Assembly (NCBI RefSeq): GCF_965363235.1
Contig: NC_134840.1
Location: forward strand, 84,850,916-84,914,915
Reading direction: 5' to 3'
DNA: 64,000 nt
Source of the DNA: Mytilus galloprovincialis
Taxonomy: Eukaryota > Mollusca > Bivalvia > Mytilida > Mytilidae
Of the stretch, positions 46,573 to 57,500 are shown in pieces. Position 1 is the stretch's first letter; each line of letters begins with the position of its first letter. The notes below the pieces were generated by a model. That model made no database searches. It saw nothing but the letters and a program-made list of their open reading frames with translations, and had not been told where the DNA came from. A program made the position numbers and the translations under genes.

Positions 46573-46985
46573 TTCAGTGTTTTCTTCTTATAGTTGATGT
46601 GTTTCCCTCAGCTTCGGTTTGTGACCCAGATTTGTTTTCCCATATTGATTTATGCCTATAGAACAGCAGAATACTACTGTTAAAATTGAGAATAGAAATG
46701 GGGAATGTGTCAAAGAGACAACTACCTGGCCATAGAACAGACAACAGCAGAAGGTCACCAACACGTCTTCAATGCAGTGAGAAATTCCCGAAACCCAGAG
46801 GCATCCTTCAGCTGGTCCCTAAACAAATATATATACTAGTTCAGTGATAATGAACACCATACTAAACTCCAAATTGTACACAAAAAACTTAAATTAAAAA
46901 TAATACAAGACTAACAAAGGCCAGAGGCTCCTGACTTTGGACAGGTGCAAAAATGCACCAGTGTTAAATATGTTTTTGTTGCCTT
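46573..46985 (-). repeat. Dispersed repeats (14.4-kb type piece and family B copy)
   Basis: 46573-46681 matches 14395-14492 ('atagttgatgtgtttccctc', 'tactactgtt'). 46684-46985 is the inverted partner of 2381-2676 in the foldback element (GGGGAATGTGTCAAAGAGAC here). The two pieces abut. Confidence 0.7.
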
Positions 46986-47800
46986 TTAGTATAGTTGTAA
47001 TTTTTAGTTACAATCCATGGTTCTGCAGCAATCATGTATACATGTAATAGGCACTTTATAATGTATAAAATAAATATGTATGTATATTTTACAATATGAA
47101 TGTATATTTAACAATATGATTATATAAATAACTAATAAATATAATATAAAATATAAACAAGAAAAAATATTTGCAAATATATATATCACTATTGTGTGCA
47201 AAAGTGTTTACATTTAACTAGCATATGTATAATATATAAGGCATATTAATCAACTATTACTCACCAAATAATAGGCAGCTTTAAACAGGCCATGTACCAA
47301 TATAATATATCTCTTAGAATATTTCCAAGAAAACTGATAGACTGTCAGGATAACTCATGATTATTGATTCAAATAATTTGCTGGACAGTACTATTTATAG
47401 ATTTCCTAATAATTACACACCAGTTTTCAAGGAATACTCATTTTAATCCAATTGATGTCAATTATCATTTTTTATTAGATTTTTCATTGGCCAAGAACTT
47501 ACTAAAGTGACATCTACTCAAAACAAAATCATTTCCCTTCTTAGAACCTAAATTTCTTAAAATTCAATAAACATCATGATATATATTTATAATATATATA
47601 TATTTATATATACATGTATAACTATCTACCTTAAAGATAACCACTCTTTTGGTAAGATATCAACACAACTTGGAATGTGATAAAAGCAAAAACAAAAGCT
47701 GTTGATGTTTAAAAAAAAAGCTTAAAATGCAATTAAATGTTGCTCCTTTAAAAAAAACATAAAGTGTACCCTATGAAAACCACTTATAAATAGATATAGG
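46986..47800. other. No gene recognised
   Basis: AT-rich with several TATA-type simple stretches (for example 47576-47620). Nothing else seen. Confidence 0.5.
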
Positions 47801-47935
47801 AAGATGTGGTATGAGTGCCAATGAGACAACTCTCCATCCAAATAACAATTTATATAAGTAAACCTTTATAGGTCTTCAACACAGAGCCTTGGCTCACCGA
47901 ACAGCAAGTTATAAAGGGCCCCGAAAATTACTAGT
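47801..47935 (+). repeat. Interspersed repeat, family A (other orientation)
   Basis: It starts GGAAGATGTGGTATGAGTGC, followed by GAGACAACTCTCCATCC. This is the reverse complement of the ends of 431-692 and 57025-57304, and continues with 'tataggtcttcaacacagagcc'. Its different 3' part suggests subfamilies. Confidence 0.7.
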
Positions 47936-48139
47936 GTAAAACCATTCAAACGGGAAAACCAATAGTCTTATCTATATAAAAAAAGTCCATTCAAGATATA
48001 ATTTCACTTACAATTTAACAATGAGTATTTTGACATCTGTCCTTAGATGAGATTTCAGAGTGCCTTTCCCCAGATCCCCTTTATATTTTTTATGGAACAG
48101 TCATCAGTAGTCTCTTAAATAACACCCGTGGTTTAATAG

Positions 48140-48893
48140 GATGTAACTGTTCCAGACCATATGAGTATTTGGACCGTACGCGTACGGTCCGGACCGTATA
48201 CGTATACTCGTACGGTCCGACCATACGCGTACGGTCGGACCGTATGAGTATACGCGTACGGTCCAGCTGATGTTTTGGGATCTTATGGGTTAAATTTAAA
48301 CAAACATTTAACAAAATCTTTATTTTTAGTTATACAAATTGTTATTATTACATGTATATGGATAAAATGATTAAGCGAACAATTGAAATTAAATGTGTGT
48401 TTATTTGTATATCCGTGAATCCTATTTTGGTACTCAAGGTGACACTGACTTCCACAAAGAACGTCATATTTTTTTTATAGTAACATAATTTGTTCATGCA
48501 CGTTCCTAAATATTCTAAAACGATTGTCCTCCCACTCTAAGTTTACTTCCGATAACTTCAATTCCAATGAGCATACTTGGCTTCAATTTATGAATTACTG
48601 ACATGCTAAATACAGGAGATTAACAGATTAAATAAACGTGATTTTTTTAAATAGTTATAATATATTTTTTTTTTATTTCAATTACTATTGTAATTTTTAC
48701 ATTAATTTGAGATATAAGTTATGTTGATCTGTTATATACATTTGTATCTGATAAACGTGACCAACTTCTTAATATTAGTCAGACCGTACGCGTACGGTCC
48801 GACCGTATGCGTATTTTGAAAATGTACGCATACGGTCCAGACCGTACGCGTACGGTCCAAATACTCATACGGTCTGGAACATAACCATTAAAC
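48140..48893. mobile_element. Element with self-complementary CGTACGGTCC-type arms
   Basis: The left arm (48143-48262) and right arm (48780-48893) are inverted. From outside inward both read GTTCCAGACC(A/G)TATGAG, TATTTGGACCGTACGCG, then TACGGTC(C/T)GGACCGTAT. Each arm is also made of short palindromes (CGTACGCGTACG, GGTCCGGACC), so each can fold on itself as well as with the other. The central 500 bp has no coding sequence. A solo arm occurs at 7317-7480. No target duplication could be fixed. Confidence 0.78.
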
Positions 48894-49606
48894 AACTGTT
48901 TTAATTTGGTTTCTGCTTGAAATATTAAACATCTGTTATTGCCATTTCTATATAGTCAAAATTGCAAAAATATAAATGCTTATTTAATTATTCATTTTCA
49001 GCAATGACAAAGGAATTATTTAAGGATAATTATTTAAGGATATATACATTCAGAAAACACAAGTTTGTATGCAAGGGTAACAAATGAAAACATTGTAGAT
49101 AACTTTTGTTAAATCTTAAGGTAGCACAATACAAAGATTTTTCATCCCAAATCAGACATCTTTAAACTGATGTTATTCCACTCATCCTTCTTTAAATTTT
49201 ATAAATGAGGTACCAAAAGAAATCAGAATGATTAATCTTTAAAATTGTGATAGTTTCATTATGACATAATTATTACATAATTAATTGTTATGTAATTAGT
49301 TGCTATATTGTGATGTCCATACTGGAATGAATTTAGCTTCTTTGTTATTCATAGCATCCCAAATTTTTTTATAGATTCTTGCACAACACAGTTTGAACTC
49401 CAAAACTATGTCTCAGATTTTTCCTATTGTATTTCATTCTCTCATAAATCTTCAATGAAGTTTGCAACATCAATTCATAAGAGATCACTAAATTCAATTA
49501 GTAAAATACCGCTGGATTAACAACAATGCTTTAGTGAGCTGCAAGTTTATTATGCCGACTAGTTTCACCGATTAGATCGGCGGCTTCAGGACAAATTTTA
49601 TATATA

Positions 49607-50897
49607 CACATGGAAAAAAGTATTGCAACACCAAATTGAAATTGAAATTAAAAAAACACTTTTTACTTTTTTGTGATATAATTTGGTAAAATAGAACTAG
49701 TTAAACATTATTTAAGTATCACCTGAGTTTAATCAATAAATATCGACTCGATAAGTTTTTATCTGCACGTGCAGCTACTGTACCTGTAAACAGCAAAACA
49801 GATGTTTTTATCCTCATTGTTTTCAACACTTTAAATAACCAAGTTTTTAAAGTTATATGATTGACACCTTGTAATGGGTCCTTGACAACTCTTAACTGCA
49901 GCAAGATGGCAGATTATCAGCATAAGAGAAGTAGGGATGTCGCTGTAACAACTGCACGAATTGTTGGTCATCACCATTCCACTATAAGTCGTTTTGAGAA
50001 TAAAAATCAGGCAATAGACGCTGTTAAAGACCTTCCGATATAATGAAGACCCCCTATACCATTTGCTAGGGAAAATCAAGCATAATGAAGGTTGGTCAGA
50101 AGGAAACCCATTGCATACAAGACAATCCTAAAACGAGAGTGGTGGCCATACAGGAGCCTTTTATCAAGAACTGTTCGAGATTGACTCATCGCTACTGGTT
50201 ATCGTGCGATAAGACCATTTCGGAGACCTTTGCTAACGAACAGACACACAGTTTTCCGTATCCAATGTAGTGCCGAGCTTGCCAAACTTGGAAACTAGCA
50301 TCGTGGAGGAAGATCCAATGTTCAAATGGAATTCGGTTGATCTTCCTTGGCCCGATCGTAGCCCGGATTTGAACCATATCGAGCATATTTGGGACACTAT
50401 TGGGCGGAAAGTGCGCGAAAGGACACCCAAGTTCAAACACATCATGAAATAAACAATGCCCTTCATCAGAAATGGTTACTGCTACCTTAGCAACAAATTA
50501 GTCGATGTAAGGCAGGATTCAGAAGACGTTTAGATGCAGTTATTCGTTTGAATGGAGGCTGCTCACAAAGTACTAATTCTTTGGCGTATAACGATCAACC
50601 ATGATGTGAACAGTCATCTGAAGATTCTTTTTGAAATGTCTGACATTGTAAAGTTCGACTACAGTAAAAGTTGTAAAATGCATTTTTTTGTACAAAAAAC
50701 AATTCATTTTGTTATTAAAATTGTGGTTATATAATCTTTTTTTTTTTCAAACATTTTTTGTTCGTTTCAATGCCAATGTTATCATAAACTATGTTTCAAT
50801 AATATTATACACATATTTTATTATATTTCATCCAAAAAAAGAGGCTAATTTTTCAAGTTTTAAAAAATCAAGGTGTTGCAATACTTTTTTCCATGTG
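49607..50897 (+). mobile_element. Tc1/mariner-type transposon, dead, 1291 bp
   Basis: The inverted ends CACATGGAAAAAAGTATTGC extend to at least 26 bp (through AACACC) at both sides, flanked by TA (49605-49606, 50898-50899). Transposase traces: an N-terminal helix-turn-helix piece from the ATG at 49906 (MADYQHKRSRDVAVTTARIV) ending in TAA near 50041, and the C-terminal piece at about 50270-50452 with WPDRSPDLNHIEHIWD, the region holding the last acidic residue of the DDE/D triad. Stops and frame changes separate them. The near-identical ends suggest recent mobilisation in trans or young age. Confidence 0.9.
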
Positions 50898-51096
50898 TAT
50901 AATTTACAATGACTGAAGTACAAAATAATGGTATCAAAATTATTACGTCATAAAGTATTTACTCCATTGTCTTTGTTGTTCCTGGTTACCAATGTATGAA
51001 TGAATGAAATGAATAGATTACAAATGTATGTACATAAAGGTAGTAAATTAATGAAATAAAATGAAATAAAAAGTTAAATATTATTGTCAATTGTTT

Positions 51097-51493
51097 TTAA
51101 ATACTGTAAATGTTGTGAATTTCCTTGACTGTTAACTGTTTGTTAAATTCCTCCTCACACGGATTTCTCTGGTTAGTACGTGCTTCATATGTTGTGTAAC
51201 TGTCCATAATTACTGGTGTGTCTATTTCCTCGACTACGTAACCGTAACTGTTGGTGTGAAATTTGGGTGGTCCTGTGGTTTTGATATAGATCACATCGTC
51301 ATCCGAATCTTCCGATTCACTTATGTGTAGGTCTTCACTGAGGATGTCAACTGTAATTTCTTCTTGAAGTTTGGCCGGAGTTGGATATATATATTTTGAT
51401 GGCCCTGCTACTATCTTGAATTTAGGTGTTAATTCCATTTTTGTTCGAGCTTCAACTGGTGGTGTCCACTTGACAATTGGCGTAGCTGCTAAT
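51097..51493 (-). CDS. Hypothetical acidic protein segment inside TTAA element
   Basis: An open frame of 113 codons runs from the ATG at 51438 to a stop at 51097. Upstream it stays open without ATG to 51493, where 'aattag|CAGC' could be a splice acceptor. It contains an acidic patch (SEDLHISESEDSDDDVIY) and proline-rich stretches (KWTPPVEARTK; GPSKYIYPTPAKL). I do not recognise a family. It lies within the transposon, so it may be a transposon-encoded protein or a captured exon. It could also be chance, but composition is more protein-like than in other open frames nearby. Confidence 0.35.
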
Positions 51494-51846
51494 TACATAA
51501 CAAATTCAATTAGGTATAAAATTTGTTCTATTGATGTTTTTGGAAATCTGAGACCAAGTTTTGGAGGTCAAGCTGTGTTGTACAACAATCTATAAAATAT
51601 TTTGGGATGCTATGAAGAACAAAGACGCTAAATTCATTCAAGTGTGGACATCACAATATAGCAACTAATTACATAACAATTCATTATGTAATAATTATGT
51701 CATAATGAAATTATCACAATTTGAAAGAGTAATCTTTCTTCTTTCTTTGGTACCTCATTTATAAAATATAAAGAAGGATGAATTGAATTACATCAGTTTA
51801 AAGTTGTCTGATTGGGAGTGAAAAAAAATCTTTGTATTGTGCTACT

Positions 51847-52394
51847 TTAATGCAATAGAATATAAAATAGGAAAACTTTTATAGTATGGATAAACAGAAG
51901 TGTTTTAAATTAAGTTGATTTTTTTAATCTAAATCTATATATTTAGAATACTTTGGAATTTGCGTAGGCACTTATCAAAATGCACAAAAATTATATTTTA
52001 TGACATGACATCTCTAATTAAAATGTATAACTTTCTCAAATCTTGTATGGACAGAATTTAACTATTAAGGTATTTATCTAAAAACTATATATCATTGCCA
52101 TTAAATTGTAACTAGCTGTACATATAAAATTAATATAAAGAGGCAAATCATTCATCAGCTCACGAAACAAAATTACGAAATATGAAAGTAAAAAAGAGTC
52201 AATGTGAAAAAAAAACAGACTGTTTGTTAAAAAAACCCAACAAACACACAAAATACCCCAAAAAAGAAAAACAACACCAGGTTAAACAGTCATGAATGTT
52301 TCTAATACTGAAATTATTGATTATAGATACATGTAAGTAAGAATAATAGCATTCAAGTGTTTTATATTATCAAGATAAAACACTTTTTTCAAAA
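51847..52394. other. No gene recognised
   Basis: AT-rich interval between two repeat elements. Nothing seen. Confidence 0.5.
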
Positions 52395-53165
52395 GACAAG
52401 AGTGCAAACGCTGAAATGTCTCGCCTTCTTTAATAATCATTGATATTATGTTGATAGTCCTTAATATAAAGCTTTATTACAACTGTCACATAAACTCAAC
52501 ATTAACCAAGAAAACTAAACGTTGATCAATGAACCATGAAAATGAGGTCAAGGTCAGAGGAACCATGCCAGGCATATATATCATAAAATATTTCTATATA
52601 TACCAAATATAGTTGACGTATTAGAAAAATAGACCAAAACTCAAAAACTTAACTTTGACCACTGAACCATGAAAATGAGATCAAGGTAAGATGACACCTG
52701 TCAGCTAGACATGTACACCTTACAGTCCTTCCATACACAGAATGTACTAGACCAATTGCTTATAGTATCCGAGATATGGACTTGACCACCAAAACTTAAC
52801 CTTGTTCACTGATCCATGAAATGAGATTGAGGTCAGGTGAAAACTGTCCGACGGGCATGAGGACCTTGCAAGGTACACACATACCAAACATAGTCATCCT
52901 ATTACTTATAATAAGAGAGAATTTAACATTACAAAAAAATCTTAACTTTTTTTTCAAGTAGTCACTGAACCATGAAAATGAGGTCAAGGACATTGGACAT
53001 GTGACTAACCGAAAGTTCGTAACATAAGGCATCTATAAACAAAGTATGAAGCATCCAGGTCTTCCACCTTCTAAAATATAAGAAGTTATCTAACGCCGCT
53101 GCCGCCGTGGGATCACTATCCCTATGTTGAGCTTTTCGCAACTCAAGTTGCAGGCTCAACAAAAA
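52395..53165. repeat. Dispersed element with four internal 'tgaaccatgaaaatgag' units
   Basis: The left edge is 'aagagtgcaaacgctgaaatgtctc'. The right edge is 'cgccgctgccgccgtgggat' to 'ttgcaggctcaac'. The phrase CTGAACCATGAAAATGAG or a close variant occurs at about 52530, 52665, 52808 and 52968, roughly 140-150 bp apart, showing internal amplification. The inverted right edge resembles the start of the repeat at 56321 in the Rab gene. No coding capacity. Confidence 0.72.
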
Positions 53166-54527
53166 ATGATCATATAATATGCATCCACTTCATTTTGGAT
53201 AACATCAAAAAAGAATTGTATGAAAAATGAAATGCTGTTAGCGGTACATTCTTTAAACCTGCTAAAGCAGACTAAAAAGTATAGTACACAAAATACAATA
53301 ATAACCTGTTGTTTTCTTTTGGTCAAACAATTATTTACCTAAATAAAAATTAGCAGAAGACCTAAGTATTTCTTGTTTTTTAAAATTCCAATAGGGAACA
53401 TACTTTATATTAAGTATTTCTATTAATCATGTTTTTGCTACTACCATAATAGAAGTTATTTTACAAGCTTTGAATTTTAATGTATTGTGCAATGGGAAGC
53501 ATTAAATAAAACAATCAACTATTTTTTATCACAATTTCATATTCCCTGTATCCTTATAACACTGGCCATATCATGGTACTTGCCATTTACAAACAAATGA
53601 AAAAAGTCTCAGAAGTTGGACCTTTTTAAACTCCATAAATATTTAACAGATGGTCTGCTAAAACTTGTATGTACATTATTGTAATCATTTCATTACCATA
53701 TGATTTTGATTTCAATGGAGATCTATACAGTAAATTTGTTTTCCTCATTTTATGTAAGTATTTTATACATATGTTATCTATTTTTCTCTATAGCCACATA
53801 ACTATTTAGTTTCTAGATGTACTTGCATTTCATGTACTTATTTTTTCCTTCAATATTAAGAAAAGAAAAGAAATTTGGAGAATTATTTTCATATTTGTAA
53901 TTCCAACATAAAATAATGTGGTTCTAACTTTCAACTTAACCATTAAAGTTTTTGAGCATTTTTACCATAATTCAAATGAATTAAACCTAAACTTCTTGTT
54001 TAACCTAACTGAAACAGTGAAAAACTCTATCCCTTGACCAAACTTTGTTTGTCTTTTTGAGTGTTTTTTCACTTGAGTATTTTATAAAAATCTTTAAAAA
54101 AAAAGGTATTCCAAAAAAGGAGCATAAACAAAGCATTCTGAATTCTAGCTTCTTTGTTCTGTATGGAACAGATACAAAGCAGTGCTTGATTGACAAAAAG
54201 AGACAATAAAAGATGCACAGACAAGTCACATCAACATGAAGTAACACACATATTTGGTTTTAGGAGATTGATTGTTAGTAGCAGAATCAATATATGGATT
54301 TCAATGAATTTGTATAATCTCTAACTTTTAAATTTGATTATTAATTCATCCTAAAAACTTAACAGTAGAACAAAACCTAAACAAAACACAACTTGTAATA
54401 AAAAACAAGTGATTGGAATAACATAGAAACAATTTTTGTTATGATTTTGTTTCAAACATACTTTAAGTAAAGCAGTTACATCAATATCTTCTGTCAGACA
54501 CCTTCTACATTGATCCAATATTATTTT
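53166..54527. other. 3' flank of the Rab gene
   Basis: AT-rich; probably includes the 3' untranslated region of the Rab gene on the minus strand. No other gene supported. Confidence 0.5.
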
Positions 54528-57500
54528 TCAGCAGCACCTCTTACGTCCACCATCAGATAGAAGCTGTGATGAATCAGAATGACTATCAAAGTGAGAAGAA
54601 TCTTCATCTAAACTTATACTGGATCTAGATTCAGCTGCTTGCTGTTCTTGTGATTCTATGATGTCTGTACACATATCTAGAAATGCCTGTAAAACAATAT
54701 GGATATATATTTTGTCAGAGTTTTTTTATATCAATGCAACAGCAACCTAACAACACAAAAGTCTCATAAAAATAATTTACAGATCAGCATATAGTCGCTA
54801 ATAATAGACAAATGTATCTAAATTATGCTAAGCTCTTAATTGTATGAAGGTTCTTTGTTACAGAAGTTGTATATAAAGTTAGTAATAAATTCCAAAGAAT
54901 GTCATAAAGACCAAAAACTACAAAAAGGACAATCATTAAATTTAACCATAGGTAACCATTTATGAAGTTCTTGACTGTTTTTTAAATGTGTATTCCGAAA
55001 TTAACATTATAATTGATGGAATCTTAATTAACCACAAATTCATGGATAATAAAATAAATAAAAATAAACTATTTTGAGTTTTATTAGATATACTGAAAAC
55101 TAGTGTATAAAAAAACAAATTTCAAAATATATAGGACCAAAACATATTTCGCTTTATGTTGCTAGTCTAATGGACCTGAAAAATATTCAATTAATTTAAA
55201 TAACTAGAAGATCTATGGAAAGTAAGATTTTTTAAATGACACATAATTTGGTAAGGTCTTAGTGATGAAAGGGTTTTGCTTGTGGTAATATTTTTCTCTT
55301 ATTTTCATTCAAATGTATTGCATTTGACCGACAAATATTGGTTTTTTTAAATTGGACTTAGTTAGTAAATTGGGTTTTGCTTATCATTGAAATCTATCAG
55401 TGATCTATAGTTGTTATTTTCTGTACCATTTGGTCTCTTACAGAGAGTTGTCGCATTGACAATCATACCACATCTTCTTGTTTCTTTATATTATCTGTAT
55501 TACATTCTTACCTTCTCTAGATTGCTACTACTTTTAGCACTTGTTTCGCTAAACATTATCCCATGTTCTTTGGCAAACTAAAAAAAAAGAATAAAAGTTA
55601 TATTTTCTGTAATTATAATTCATTTGACAATAATAAATATCACATTTATTCACATCAACATTGAAAATAAGGTATTTGTTCCATATTAAAAATAATTTTA
55701 TTGTACTTCCTGTGCTTATATTGCCCATTTCTACTGCCTAGTTCTCTTCTATCACAACTTCATGGTGTTAGAGCAGAACTTATCACCAACATCATGATGC
55801 TAGAAAATGTGATAGCAGTATTTTATATCATTACAGATAATTAAAACATATCTAAGGGAGACAAAAAATTATCAAAACTATAAACTGATTATTGGTTTTT
55901 TTAGTATAGATATTGTAAACTATTAGCATCTTGACACAATGTGAAGATTTTCATCTAATTTGTTGCACTTCTCAATACCAAGATTTACTTGTGATTGCTG
56001 ATGATATTGACCTATATAAGAGAGTTTCTAGAATTTTTTAAAACACAACGGGTAAATCAAAATGCACTTTTAAAAAGTTTGCAATACATAACTGGTTTAC
56101 TGGCGTCATATACATTTTTCTCTTACATCCTGGTCTTGTTAATGACCTTGTGGTAAAATATGAAAAGATTGCTTAGTGCTTGGTAATGTTAAAAGAGCGT
56201 GTAGCAGGAATATCAAGACATAATTTTGTAGAAAGACATAATTTTGTAGAGATTAACTCTGTTTTTGTTAGATGCATTTCTCTTTGTACCCATCTGATGA
56301 GTTAAACCTTTTTAAATTGTTTTTTATTGAGCCTTCAACTTTAGTCAAAAAAGCCAGACATAGCAATCCTACATTCCGTCATCGGTGTTGTCGTCGTTGT
56401 CAGCGTCCACAAATATTCACTCTGTGGTTAAAGTTTTTGAAATTTTAATAACTTTCTTAAACTATCCTGGATTTCTACCAAACTTGGACAGAAGCTTGTT
56501 TATGATCACAAGATAGTATCTAGAAGTAAATTTTGTAAAAGAAAATCCTTTTTTTCAGTGTTTTACTTATAAATGGACTTAATAGTTTTTCTGCCTGGAA
56601 ACATTACATTTACTCTGTGGTTAAAGTTATTTTAAAAATTTTTAAAGTTATTAAAATCTTAATAACTTTCTTTTAAAACTATCCTGGATTTGTACAAAAC
56701 TGGGGCAGAAGCTTGTTTATGATCAAAAGCTAGTATCTAGAAGGAAATTTTGTTAAAATTTTGTACCTGTTTTTCCATATTTTACTTATTTTACTTATAA
56801 ACGGACTTAGTTTTTCTACCAGTTAACATTACATACAGTCTGCAGTTTAAGTTTTTACTACATTTATTAGATTCAAAATATGGTCCTGGATTTTTACTAA
56901 ACTTGGACAGATTAGCTTCTTACATATAAAAAGATAGTATAGAGAGAAATAATTTTACTAATTTAACCCCCCCCCCCCCCCCCCCCCACACACACACACA
57001 TTACATATTTACGTACGAATGTGCCTGTCCCAAAGTCAGGAGCCTGTAAGTCCGTGGTTGTCATTTGTTGATATGTTACATACTTGTTTTTTGTTCATTC
57101 TTTGTACATAAATTAGGCTGTTAGTTTTCTCGTTTGAATTGTTTTACATTTGTCATATCGAGGCCTTTTATAGCTGACTATGTGGTATGGGCTTTGCTCA
57201 TTGTTAAAGGCCATATGGTGACCTATAGTTGTTTTAAATTTCTGTGTCATTTGATCCCTTGTAGAGAGTTGTCTTATTGGCAATCATACCACATCTTCTT
57301 TTTTATAATTACCTGAGTAGCTTCTTAGGTTGTGACTTATCTTCTGTCCTCTCAATCACATTTATATAGAGAGTAACTTACCTGACTAGCTTCTTTGGTT
57401 GTGACTTGTCTCCTGTCCTCCCTATCACATTTATATAGAGAGTAACTTACCTGACTAGCTTCTTTGGTTGTGGCTTGTCTTCTGTCCTCTCTATCACATT

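Larger units (their letters stand above)
49120..51846. mobile_element. TTAA-flanked element with about 270-bp inverted repeats
   Basis: The left end GGTAGCACAATACAAAGATT and right end (inverted) AGTAGCACAATACAAAGATT are flanked by TTAA (49116-49119, 51847-51850). Inverted similarity runs about 270 bp inward on each side (to about 49390 and from about 51590). Without the Tc1-type insertion at 49607-50897 the element would be about 1.4 kb. TTAA duplication suggests a Kolobok- or piggyBac-type family. A small acidic reading frame lies inside at 51097-51493. Confidence 0.85.

Noticed and set aside
48090-48314. Peptide frame in the CGTACGGTCC arm resembling that at 7337-7519
   Set aside because: The likeness comes from the palindromic repeat DNA being translated; no independent coding signal.
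56969-57000. Poly-C/CA run as a regulatory element
   Set aside because: It is a simple microsatellite next to dispersed repeats, without further evidence.
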